This document shows, piece after piece, positions 14,045 to 20,617 of a stretch of DNA of 20,617 nucleotides. Source of the stretch: Candidatus Methanomethylicia archaeon. Its GTDB lineage: Archaea > Thermoproteota > Methanomethylicia > Methanomethylicales > Methanomethylicaceae. Below the pieces are notes generated by a model. The model searched no databases. It was not told the origin of the DNA and worked only from the letters and a program-made list of their open reading frames with translations. The stretch spans positions 1-20,617 of the forward strand of contig JANHAI010000004.1 of NCBI GenBank assembly GCA_024464205.1, read 5' to 3'. Numbering within the stretch: position 1 is the first letter of the stretch; every line of letters begins with the position of its first letter. Both the position numbers and the translations under genes were made by a program.

Positions 14045-14584
14045 TCAGCACCTGTAGTCCTCAATAAAGAGGGTCGGCCCAGCTGGGAGGCCGCTCGAGC
14101 TGTCGACGAAAAAAGCCTCGGCAAGACCCCCCTTTCCAAGCGAGATGTGGAGGTCAGCAGTCCGGGCAAATCTTGATCCCTCTTCGATCGTACTCTCACC
14201 TAAGGCAGCCCGCAGCAGAGAGTGGATGCCTTCGACGTCCTTGCTCCCTGGCGGCATCAGCCTGATCCCTCTCAAGGGCGGTCTCCGCTGCGGCACACCT
14301 TCCTTTTCCCTCAGGAGGGCTACCCTGCGCATCAGGAATGAAGCCATGGCGGACGGGCTGCCCTTTGAGGCGTCGTAGCACTCTATCGTCTTCACCTCGC
14401 CGTATCTGGAGTTCACGATCCAGATCCGCTCCGCGGATTCTGCCCTAGCTATTGCTGCCAAGTATGTCAAGTTGTACTTCCCCCTGATGAAGTACTTGAA
14501 AAGTTGGGAGGCTGCGGCGAGGTCGTTGCAGAAGGTCCTCGCCCTCGGGCTGGGCCTGAGCGAGGTGCAGACTAGGATCGCCAT
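14045..14584 (-). CDS. Brix domain ribosome biogenesis protein (Imp4-like)
   Basis: Archaeal Brix proteins are relatives of eukaryotic Imp4, Brx1 and Rpf1/2, which act in pre-rRNA processing and subunit assembly. The 179-residue product starts with the signature ILVCTSLRPSPRARTFCNDL (residues 3-22). Then come KYNLTYLAAIARAESAERIWIV, the usual second strand-helix pair, and IECYDASKG. The C-terminal half carries PPLRGIRLMPPGSKD and a strand-rich end. The ATG at 14584 has only a poor upstream site (GGTCTGGGCT), so coupling to rpl37ae 14 bases before is likely. In many archaea rpoP stands between these two genes; here it does not. Confidence 0.9.
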   Translation of the reverse strand: MAILVCTSLRPSPRARTFCNDLAAASQLFKYFIRGKYNLTYLAAIARAESAERIWIVNSRYGEVKTIECYDASKGSPSAMASFLMRRVALLREKEGVPQRRPPLRGIRLMPPGSKDVEGIHSLLRAALGESTIEEGSRFARTADLHISLGKGGLAEAFFVDSSSGLPAGPTLFIEDYRC

Positions 14585-14598
14585 AGCCCAGACCGTTA

Positions 14599-14880
14599 CT
14601 AACTCTGAGTGCCCTTCTTGAGGCTCTTCATTTCTTCAGGGGTGAGCGTCTTGCCTAGCGTCGTCTGCGATATGAACGCCCCACCAGCGAACTTGATGCC
14701 GCATGAGGAGCACTCCCAGATGCCAACCGCGATCCTTGATACGGTATCGGCAGACTTGCACTTCGGGCACCTCTGCCCTTTCCTTGCTTTGGATTCTATA
14801 GCCAGGACCCTCTTCCTCGGTGTCGCGCCGTACCTTTGGGCAAACCTACCTGAAGATTTGACGGACTTGGTCTTCCCCAT
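14599..14880 (-). CDS. rpl37ae: Large subunit ribosomal protein eL43 (L37Ae)
   Basis: This 93-residue zinc ribbon protein of the 50S subunit binds rRNA near the E site. The N-terminal basic part has GRFAQRYGATPRKRV. The zinc ribbon has CPKCKSADT (near 38-46) and CSSCG (near 57-61), giving the CxxC-x16-18-CxxC arrangement. The C-terminal helix includes TPEEMKSLKK. The ATG is preceded by AGGTGA at six bases. It follows rrp42 by 20 bases, the widest gap in this operon. Confidence 0.96.
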   Translation of the reverse strand: MGKTKSVKSSGRFAQRYGATPRKRVLAIESKARKGQRCPKCKSADTVSRIAVGIWECSSCGIKFAGGAFISQTTLGKTLTPEEMKSLKKGTQS

Positions 14881-14900
14881 TATCTCTCACCTATTGCGCT

Positions 14901-15713
14901 TCATTTTGCCACGTTGATGGCTTCGGTGACCTTCTTGCGGAGCTCCTGGCTTTTATCTTTAGCTATCTCTACTGCGCGCAATACCTCCTCGACGGTGAGG
15001 TAGCCAGATTCCCCTTTTTGCATGGCGCAGAGCATGCCATTCTCTTTGAAGGCGACGCTTATCCTGCAGTCGAGGACCTCCTCCTCCTCAAAGGAGGGGT
15101 CTACGAACATCTTGTCCCCAATCTTGGCAAGAGTCACGTTCACTGGGAGGTCGCATATCGGCATTGGCAGCCTCTTCCCCGTCAGCTTCACTTCGTCCCC
15201 CTCAAGGCATGCCTCAGGCATTGTAGAGGTAAGTAGCGCGGTAAGCGCCGCAAGGGCAGCCGTGTCAATCAGGTTCCCGCAGTGGTCCAGTATGTAGACG
15301 TCGACGTGCACAATCCAGACCTTCTTCCCTGGGACTATGCACAGCTTCGATGTGTCGATCATCTTCGATTCCCTGAGGCCCCTGTCCACGACGCGGGCCA
15401 GCTCGACCGCCACCTCGTCTGGCTTCCCTGGCTCGAAATCAGGGGAAGCGAACGGGACGAACTCGGCTCCGACTTGCATTACGCCTTCATTTGGGATGTC
15501 AGGGAAAGGATCCCCGATCTCGAACTTGACCCCAGCCGCAACCCTCGTGTCACCTATCATGGCAATCGAGGAGCCGTCGGCCTTCTCGATCACCCCTGTC
15601 TGTATTGTGATCTTCCTGTAGTCTGTCAAGCTCCTGCCGTCGGTCCTCTTGCCGCTGTCCGAAAGCTCGATGATCTGTTTCTTTCTAACTAAAGGCACTA
15701 TTCTCTCGCTCAT
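14901..15713 (-). CDS. rrp42: Exosome complex subunit Rrp42
   Basis: Rrp42 is the non-catalytic RNase PH-like partner of Rrp41. Three Rrp41-Rrp42 dimers form the hexameric ring of the archaeal exosome, which degrades or tails RNA 3' ends. The 270 residues show GKRTDGRSL (near 21), GDTRVAAGVKFEIGDPFPD, VDRGLRES, the second-half VHVDVYILDHCGNLIDTAALAALTAL, LPMPICDLPVNVT, and DPSFEEEEVLDCRISVAF. The Rrp42-type substitution of active-site acids is consistent with loss of catalysis. The ATG is 3 bases after the rrp41 stop, with GAGGCGTGAG as ribosome binding site inside the end of rrp41. Confidence 0.96.
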   Translation of the reverse strand: MSERIVPLVRKKQIIELSDSGKRTDGRSLTDYRKITIQTGVIEKADGSSIAMIGDTRVAAGVKFEIGDPFPDIPNEGVMQVGAEFVPFASPDFEPGKPDEVAVELARVVDRGLRESKMIDTSKLCIVPGKKVWIVHVDVYILDHCGNLIDTAALAALTALLTSTMPEACLEGDEVKLTGKRLPMPICDLPVNVTLAKIGDKMFVDPSFEEEEVLDCRISVAFKENGMLCAMQKGESGYLTVEEVLRAVEIAKDKSQELRKKVTEAINVAK

Positions 15714-15716
15714 TTC

Positions 15717-16460
15717 TCACGCCTCCTCGCTCGCTGGCTCAACAACTTTGAAGTGTGATTCGATCGCTTCCCGCTGCTTCTTATAGACCTCTAGGCAGCC
15801 TTTTTTGAGCATCTCCATGCTCTGCTGGAACTCCTCGTAAGTTATCTGCCCGTCCATCTGGAGGAGCGTAACGGCGTTCTTCGTTGGCATGTAAGCCATC
15901 GGCATGTCCGACTCGCCAGCCTTGTCCTCCTTGTCTTGGACGTCCAGCACGAGCTTGCCCTCGACCTTACCGACGGCTATGCTCGAGACAAGGTCTCTCA
16001 TAGGGATTCCGGCGTCGACCAGCGCCAACGACGCTGCAGATATTGAGGCGCACCTCGTGCTCCCGTCTGCCTGGAGGACCTCGATGAAGATGTCTATGCT
16101 GGTCCTCGGGAAATACTCCACGAAGACCGCCGGCTGAAGGGCCTCCCTGATGACCTTAGAGAGCTCGACCTCCCTGCGCGACGGAGCAGGGGATTTCCAC
16201 TCCTCGACTGAGAAAGACGCCATCCTGTAGAATGCGTCGATCCTCGCCCTGTCAGCTAGCGCCAGGTGCTTGGGGTGCGATTCCCTGGGCCCCATCACGC
16301 CCACCAATATCTTGGTCCTGCCCCATTCAACATAGGCAGATCCATCCGTGTTCTTCAATACGCCAAGTTGGAATTTTATGGGCCTAATTTCGTCAACTTT
16401 CCTTCCATCGCATCTTATCCCATCATCAGATATCAATTTCGTAACTGTTGATTTGTCCAT
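15717..16460 (-). CDS. rrp41: Exosome complex catalytic subunit Rrp41
   Basis: Rrp41 carries the phosphorolytic active site of the archaeal exosome, releasing nucleoside diphosphates from RNA 3' ends or adding tails in reverse. The 247-residue product has DGIRCDGRKVDEIRP (near 13), KILVGVMGPRE, the RNA/phosphate-binding RREVELSKVIREAL, FPRTSIDIFIEVLQADGSTRCASISAA, and the catalytic acidic segment VLDVQDKEDKAGESDMPMAY (near 170-190). The ATG at 16460 is preferred to the GTG at 16469 because AGGTGA sits six bases before it. The ribosome binding site lies in the end of rrp4. Confidence 0.97.
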   Translation of the reverse strand: MDKSTVTKLISDDGIRCDGRKVDEIRPIKFQLGVLKNTDGSAYVEWGRTKILVGVMGPRESHPKHLALADRARIDAFYRMASFSVEEWKSPAPSRREVELSKVIREALQPAVFVEYFPRTSIDIFIEVLQADGSTRCASISAASLALVDAGIPMRDLVSSIAVGKVEGKLVLDVQDKEDKAGESDMPMAYMPTKNAVTLLQMDGQITYEEFQQSMEMLKKGCLEVYKKQREAIESHFKVVEPASEEA

Positions 16461-16465
16461 ATGTT

Positions 16466-17200
16466 TCACCTTCTATTGCTTAACAAGAACTCGCGTATAC
16501 GGTCCGTGAGGCCGTTTGTGTGGGCTTCAGCCTCGATCTTCCTGATAGCCTCTGCCACAACCGCCTCATCGTCCCTTGTCTTCCCGGAGATCCAAACACG
16601 CCCGTTCTGCCCCACAAATATCTGGGCGCCGGATTCCTTCTTCAGCATGCTTATCATGGATCCCTTCTTGCCGATAATGCGGGGGACCCTAGTGAAGTCC
16701 ACATCTATAACTGTGCCCCTCTGGATCTTCCCTAGGCCGTGATCTTTGGTCGAGAGGGAAGGGTTCCTCGTGCGGTCGAAAGCGATGACGTTTGCAATGA
16801 CCATCTCCCCCACGTCGAGGAAGCGCCTTGCCTCCTCTCTTAGGGGGTTCAACGGCTTCGACAGGAACTCCGATGCGAAGAGCACTCCCTGGTATGGAGA
16901 TCTGATGTCGAGCATCCACGCAGTCGAGATGCACTCGACTACCTTGCCAATTACAACGTCTCCGGGCTGGGGGAGATAGCACCCCCTCAAAGGTATGACG
17001 GAAACAGCGCCGTTCCTGAGGTCGGCCAAGCCGACCATCGACGCGTATAGCTTCTCGCCATCATGATAGACGTTGAATCCCGCTTCATAGTCCCCCTCGG
17101 CAAGCAGAGCGCCGGGGGCAACCAATTGCCTTTGTTCAAAATATGTCGGAATATATACCACCCCATGATTTGAAAACAAACAATCGATCAGACCTTGCAT
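16466..17200 (-). CDS. rrp4: Exosome RNA-binding cap subunit Rrp4
   Basis: Rrp4 forms the RNA-binding cap on the exosome ring. The 244-residue product has an N-terminal domain with LVAPGALLAEGDYEAG, an S1 domain (near 78-145: GDVVIGKVVECISTAWMLDI, GVLFASEF, DVGEMVIANVIAFD) and a KH domain (near 160-225) with RIIGKKGSMISMLKK. The latter includes the GxxG-type loop and IFVGQNGRVWISG. The start is uncertain: an ATG at 17200 is used here, with GTG at 17203 and 17161 as alternatives, since family resemblance only begins near VYIPTYF. It follows the SBDS stop by 4 bases. Confidence 0.95.
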   Translation of the reverse strand: MQGLIDCLFSNHGVVYIPTYFEQRQLVAPGALLAEGDYEAGFNVYHDGEKLYASMVGLADLRNGAVSVIPLRGCYLPQPGDVVIGKVVECISTAWMLDIRSPYQGVLFASEFLSKPLNPLREEARRFLDVGEMVIANVIAFDRTRNPSLSTKDHGLGKIQRGTVIDVDFTRVPRIIGKKGSMISMLKKESGAQIFVGQNGRVWISGKTRDDEAVVAEAIRKIEAEAHTNGLTDRIREFLLSNRR

Positions 17201-17204
17201 CACC

Positions 17205-17906
17205 CTAGATCTTCTTCACCACGTTTATCTCCACGCTTCCCCTTGTGAGATCGTTGAGGCGATCCACAAAGGCCTGCTGCATCCCAGCAGGCAGAGTTAT
17301 CTCGCCGGACCATGAGCCGTCGGGTCTCCATTCAGATCTGGTCACGCTCCCCATCTTTGTTATTACGTTGACAGCCCTGCTCGCATGCTCTTTTGTCAGC
17401 TTGACCGTAAGTACCGCCTGCGAGACCTTCAACGGGAGCTCGGTCCTGAGGGCTTTTATGACCTCCTGGGCCTGCTCGTCGGCTGGCCTGAATGGGTCGA
17501 CGTTCACCCTCACATTCGCCATTGCATTCTCGATCCGCAGAGGCGGGTGAGGGGTCCCGCTCTTGGGGTCGATGCAGTTCCTTGCTATGAATGCGACTAT
17601 CTGCTTCCGCTTGTTCTCGACCATCTCCCTCCGCTGGTCGGTCGTCAGCTGTATATCTCCCTTTTTGATTATCTGGGAGATGACCTCTTTCGGATCGGTT
17701 GTCCCGAAGTTCTTCTTTATTGATTCCTCGGAAGCCTTCAGCCCCTTTCCCGAGTCCTTGTAGACGATGTCGCTTACGAGAAGGGACTTGAAATCGACCT
17801 CTTTCCCGCTCTTTAGTTCCCACGCCAGTTCCGGTTCCACGAGCGCCTCGAAGTGCTCCCCCTTCACAGTGAGGCGCGCGATTACGGACTTGCCTTCCTT
17901 GGGCAT
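17205..17906 (-). CDS. sdo1: Ribosome maturation protein SBDS/Sdo1
   Basis: SBDS proteins help release the anti-association factor aIF6 from new large subunits, together with an EF-2-like GTPase. The 233-residue protein has the three-domain plan. The N-terminal FYSH domain (to about residue 95) contains VIARLTVKGEHFEALVEPE, GKEVDFKSLLVSDIVYKDSGKG and IIKKGDIQLTTDQRRE. The helical middle domain has KRKQIVAFIARNCIDPKSGTPHPPLRIENAM. A ferredoxin-like C-terminal domain contains VLTVKLTKEHASRAVNVITKMG and ends in SWSGEITLPAGMQQAFVDRL. One base separates it from the psmA stop, so it depends on the psmA promoter. Confidence 0.96.
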   Translation of the reverse strand: MPKEGKSVIARLTVKGEHFEALVEPELAWELKSGKEVDFKSLLVSDIVYKDSGKGLKASEESIKKNFGTTDPKEVISQIIKKGDIQLTTDQRREMVENKRKQIVAFIARNCIDPKSGTPHPPLRIENAMANVRVNVDPFRPADEQAQEVIKALRTELPLKVSQAVLTVKLTKEHASRAVNVITKMGSVTRSEWRPDGSWSGEITLPAGMQQAFVDRLNDLTRGSVEINVVKKI

Positions 17907-17907
17907 C

Positions 17908-18633
17908 TTATGCCGCCTTCAGCTTCGCTATGTATTCCTGAAGGTCGGCTGGGGGGAGGTTCTCGAATTTCCCTGTCTTCGACCTCAGTATCGCAAGCTC
18001 TATCCTCGACGGGTCCAAGCCGCCCTCGACAACGGTTGCGAGGGCCTTCAGCGCAAGTGTTATCGCGTCCTCCACCGAGATGTCCTGCTGGTAGTTCTTC
18101 TCGAAGAACTCCGTCACGGACTGGCTCCCTGCGCCAATCGCGACTGCGAAGTATCCTGCGTACGCGCCGCTAGGCTCGGTCATGAAGAGCCTCGCGCCGT
18201 TCTTGTCTATCCCGGCTATGAGGAGTGCCACCCCGAATGGGCGGACGCCTGCATGCTGGGTGTAGATCTGCTTGACTTCGCTGACCTTTTTCGTGAGGAC
18301 CTCGACGTCTATGATTTCATCGTAGAGCATCCTGTTGATCTGGGCTTCCTGCCTGGCCTTCTCGATAAGTATCCTTGCGTCAGAAGAGAGGCCGGCGAAT
18401 GTTGCCCCTACATGGTCATCAATCTTGAGGATCTTCTCCATAGAGGAGGAGTCTATCAGCGGGCTAATCTTCTTCTTCTCGACAGCCAGTACCACGCCGT
18501 CTGTGCACCTTATACCTAGCGCGGTCCATCCCCGTCTGACAGCCTCCAGGGCGTACTCAACCTGGAAGAGGCGCCCGTCTGGTGAGAAGATCGTGATCGC
18601 CCGATCATATCCCATTCCTGGAGGACTGAACAT
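17908..18633 (-). CDS. psmA: Proteasome alpha subunit
   Basis: PsmA forms the two outer heptameric rings of the 20S proteasome and gates substrate entry. The 241-residue product has the gate motif GYDRAITIFSPDGRLFQVEYA (residues 8 onward, with the YDR triad). It also has AVRRGWTALGIRCTDGVVLA, HVGATFAGLSSDARILIEKAR, VRPFGVALLIAGID, and PSGAYAGYFAVAIGAGSQ. The C-terminal helices include DAITLALKALATV. There is no N-terminal catalytic threonine, as expected for alpha. The ATG at 18633 has GGTGA six bases upstream. It is the first gene of the superoperon; a beta subunit gene is not in the window. Confidence 0.97.
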   Translation of the reverse strand: MFSPPGMGYDRAITIFSPDGRLFQVEYALEAVRRGWTALGIRCTDGVVLAVEKKKISPLIDSSSMEKILKIDDHVGATFAGLSSDARILIEKARQEAQINRMLYDEIIDVEVLTKKVSEVKQIYTQHAGVRPFGVALLIAGIDKNGARLFMTEPSGAYAGYFAVAIGAGSQSVTEFFEKNYQQDISVEDAITLALKALATVVEGGLDPSRIELAILRSKTGKFENLPPADLQEYIAKLKAA

Positions 18634-18671
18634 ACCTAGTCACCAACATACACCGTCAAATAATGAAGCTA

Positions 18672-18712
18672 CATTTACCATTATATCTAGCTTTCAGTTT
18701 AAAAGTCTAAGC
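18672..18712 (-). promoter_or_regulatory. Promoter region of the proteasome-exosome operon
   Basis: Two TATA-like runs are seen on the minus strand: GACTTTTAAACTG (about 18707-18695) and CTAGATATAATGG (about 18691-18679), the second preceded by a GAAAG block like a BRE. The nearer one would give a leader of about 25-30 nt. Which is used is unknown. Confidence 0.45.
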
Positions 18713-18737
18713 TAATTTAATATGCTTTTCGATCACC

Positions 18738-19658
18738 CTACTCTATAGCCAATGCCGCAAGCAGGTCCCTCTCAGTGAGGATCCCCTTTACCTCCCCTGA
18801 CTCCTCAACGAGGACCGCGCCCACCCCGCTGGTCTTAATCAATGGAGCGACCTCCCCGAGCTGTACGTCGCTCTTCACGATTATTGTCCCCATCCTCATC
18901 ACCTCGCTGACCGGCGCGGAGAGCACCTGATCCATCTCGTCCAAGAGGAGCCTCCTGAAAGCCGATCCTTCGCCGATGTACCTGAGGATGTCGACAGTCG
19001 TCACCATGCCAAGGACGAGATTCTCTTTCATTACCGGAAGCCTGCGGAATCCATTCGAGATCATGAGGCGCGAAGCGGACTTGAGGGAGATCGTAGGCGG
19101 TGCAACGACAGGGTTGCGCGTCATCCAGTCGGATACGCTCTCCGTCATCGCCCTCCCCGAGAGGTACCTGACCACGTCGTACTCGGTAATTATCCCTAAG
19201 AGCGACCCTTCCTTGCTGACGACAGGGATTGCCCCAACGTTCTCAGCGATCATCCTCTCGAGCACGCACGAGAACTTTTCCGTCACCACGGCCGATACAA
19301 CGTCCCTGCTCATAATCGACTCGACAGGCTCGTAGAGCGCAGAGAAAAACCTCCCGCCGTGCTTGAGCCTCACAATGTTGTAGTACTCCCCACCTCCGAG
19401 GAAGTTCACGATGTCTGTCGCGGTCATTATGCCCTTGAGCCTACCATTCGCGTCGGTGACCGGCAGGCGCCTCACAGCTTTCGAGAGCATGAGGTCTATG
19501 GCCCTTACAATGGGCGACCTCTGCGTTATTGAGAATACAGGCTTGTGGATTATGTACTCCAGCTCGTTGGGCTTGCTGTAGACTGCGCTTGAGAAGTTTG
19601 GGGTTCCGTCGCTCCTCAGGAATCCGCGGACAAGCTTTGGGCTCACAGAATCCACCAC
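18738..19658 (-). CDS. Protein with four CBS domains (two Bateman modules)
   Basis: CBS pairs bind adenine nucleotides or S-adenosylmethionine and regulate attached or partner proteins. The 306 residues are almost wholly four CBS domains, near 32-90, 111-170, 175-235 and 249-306. Each ends in a G-(I/M)-x-T-x-x-D element: GIMTATDIV, GIITEYDVV, GMVTTVDIL and GILTERDLL. No catalytic, DNA-binding or membrane part is seen, so it probably acts as a separate sensor. The GTG at 19658 (or the next GTG) lies about 25 bases after a TATA box, suggesting a leaderless message. It is 45 bases downstream of the synthase gene on the same strand. Confidence 0.9.
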   Translation of the reverse strand: MVDSVSPKLVRGFLRSDGTPNFSSAVYSKPNELEYIIHKPVFSITQRSPIVRAIDLMLSKAVRRLPVTDANGRLKGIMTATDIVNFLGGGEYYNIVRLKHGGRFFSALYEPVESIMSRDVVSAVVTEKFSCVLERMIAENVGAIPVVSKEGSLLGIITEYDVVRYLSGRAMTESVSDWMTRNPVVAPPTISLKSASRLMISNGFRRLPVMKENLVLGMVTTVDILRYIGEGSAFRRLLLDEMDQVLSAPVSEVMRMGTIIVKSDVQLGEVAPLIKTSGVGAVLVEESGEVKGILTERDLLAALAIE

Positions 19659-19677
19659 ATAGTACTCTGTCTGAGCG

Positions 19678-19690
19678 TCTATAAAATGTT
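19678..19690 (-). promoter_or_regulatory. TATA box of the CBS-domain gene
   Basis: On the minus strand ACATTTTATAGAC lies in the 45-base gap after the synthase stop. A start about 25 bases downstream would fall at or next to the GTG at 19658, fitting leaderless transcription. Confidence 0.5.
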
Positions 19691-19703
19691 CTTATGCTCC
19701 CCC

Positions 19704-20617
19704 TCAGATTGGGTTGATCCTATGCTTGTTCTGCTCGAAGAACTCTGGCATATTCCTCTTGACCAGGAGGAGCATCTCTCTGTCGCTGATCGTGAGGGCC
19801 TCGCCTGTATCGAACTTCTTTAGGACCTCTGAGTAGATCTTCATGACGCCTGCGTGGTCCTTGTCGACTTTCTCGGTCCCTCTCAGTCCGAAGAAGTAGT
19901 TTATCCAGAAGGCGACGCCTGCGTTCCCAGAGTACGGCGTGATCGAGACGCCCGGCGGCACCCCCAACAGTCTCTCGGTGTCGAAAGGAAGGTACATCTC
20001 TATGTTCTTGAGGGCGCCATCCGCGTGTATCCCGGCCCTTGTGATGTTGAAGTTCCTGCCGACGATCGGGTAGTATGACGGTATGTGGTAGCCGATCCGC
20101 CGCCTGTAATATCTTGCCGCGTCCGTGATCGCCACCGTGTCTATTCCGTCGAGAGACCCCTTTATGCCTGCGTATGCGAATACCATCGCCTCAAGGGGGA
20201 CGTTCCCTGCCCTCTCGCCAATGCCCAATAGGGTCGTGTTGTTGAGCGATGCCCCGTACATCCACGCCGAGGTGGCATTCGCGATGCCGAGGTGGAAGTC
20301 GTTGTGGCCGTGGAACTCGAGCCACTCGGAAGGCACGCCCGCTATCCGACGGAGGGCGAAGACTATCTTGGGTATGCTCCTGGGCAACGCGGCCTTTGCC
20401 CACGGGAGGCCAAGACCAAGGGTGTCGGGTATCCTAACTTTCACGGGGAGCCGGTACTTCTCAGAGAGGCGCATGAGTCTCTTGGCGAACGGGACCACCA
20501 CGCCCAGCACATCTGATCTTGTGCAGTCCTCCACGTGGGCGCGCATCACTATCCCTGCCTTAAGACCCTCCTCTATTACCTCGAGGTACTTTTCGATCAC
20601 CTGGGATCTGCTCATGC
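19704..20617 (-). CDS. Homocitrate/2-isopropylmalate/Re-citrate synthase family protein (5' end off the right edge)
   Basis: Only the C-terminal 304 or so residues are inside the window; the frame is open to the edge, and the ATG at 20615 is probably internal. The family (DRE-TIM metallolyases) condenses acetyl-CoA with a 2-oxo acid. Seen are the barrel segment MRAHVEDCTRSD, KVRIPDTLGLG, the metal-binding HGHNDFHLGIANATSAWMYG, and LLGIGERAGNVPLEAMVFAY. The post-barrel segment has IGYHIPSYYPIVGRNFNITR and AGIHADGALK. The WMYG/TLLGIGER/PLEAMV pattern and the GIHADG segment remind me more of Re-citrate synthase than of typical 2-isopropylmalate synthase. That comparison is from memory. The DRE motif would be in the missing N-terminal part. 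Confidence 0.85.
   Translation of the reverse strand, partial: MSRSQVIEKYLEVIEEGLKAGIVMRAHVEDCTRSDVLGVVVPFAKRLMRLSEKYRLPVKVRIPDTLGLGLPWAKAALPRSIPKIVFALRRIAGVPSEWLEFHGHNDFHLGIANATSAWMYGASLNNTTLLGIGERAGNVPLEAMVFAYAGIKGSLDGIDTVAITDAARYYRRRIGYHIPSYYPIVGRNFNITRAGIHADGALKNIEMYLPFDTERLLGVPPGVSITPYSGNAGVAFWINYFFGLRGTEKVDKDHAGVMKIYSEVLKKFDTGEALTISDREMLLLVKRNMPEFFEQNKHRINPI

Overview
This window is archaeal chromosomal DNA. Supporting genes are the exosome Rrp4/Rrp41/Rrp42 set, an archaeal proteasome alpha subunit, SBDS, eL43 (L37Ae), KEOPS Pcc1, prefoldin beta, a Brix protein, RNase P protein Rpp21, Nep1 and elongation factor 2. Coding density is high, GC content is moderate to high, GTG and TTG starts are common, and promoters look like archaeal BRE/TATA elements. 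The EF-2 switch I reads LRQMTVKAA rather than the RGITI type, which from memory points to the TACK/Crenarchaeota side. A lineage such as Bathyarchaeia or Methanomethylicia would fit, but I cannot place it from this window alone.

Layout. 1-5081 (minus) is one uninterrupted reading frame for a giant secreted protein. It has a signal peptide, about 600 residues of unassigned beta-rich sequence with recurring motifs, five SdrD B-like repeats and a run of DUF11-type domains. Its C-terminus lies beyond the left edge. 5287-6416 holds a divergent pair, rnp4 (minus) and nep1 (plus), which both act on stable RNAs. 6457-6532 (minus) is tRNA-Gly(CCC), followed by the gene for EF-2 with a hairpin terminator. 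8995-12080 (minus) holds an orphan 6-phospho-3-hexuloisomerase downstream of an ECF transporter energising module (two ATPases plus EcfT) with no substrate-binding S component beside it.

12137-18633 (minus) is the classic archaeal proteasome-exosome-ribosome superoperon. In transcription order it runs psmA, SBDS, rrp4, rrp41, rrp42, rpl37ae, Brix, pcc1, prefoldin beta, DUF3194, DHH phosphoesterase, with gaps from -17 to about 20 nt. It links protein turnover, RNA degradation, ribosome assembly, tRNA t6A synthesis and chaperoning. rpoP, which often follows rpl37ae, is absent. Upstream lie a four-CBS-domain protein and the 3' part of a homocitrate/isopropylmalate/Re-citrate synthase family gene that runs off the right edge.

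No CRISPR array, insertion sequence, integrase, phage gene or origin is visible. No non-coding gap exceeds about 205 bases. Most of the window is conserved core; the real unknowns are the giant surface protein, the ECF module's missing partner and the exact reaction of the right-edge synthase.
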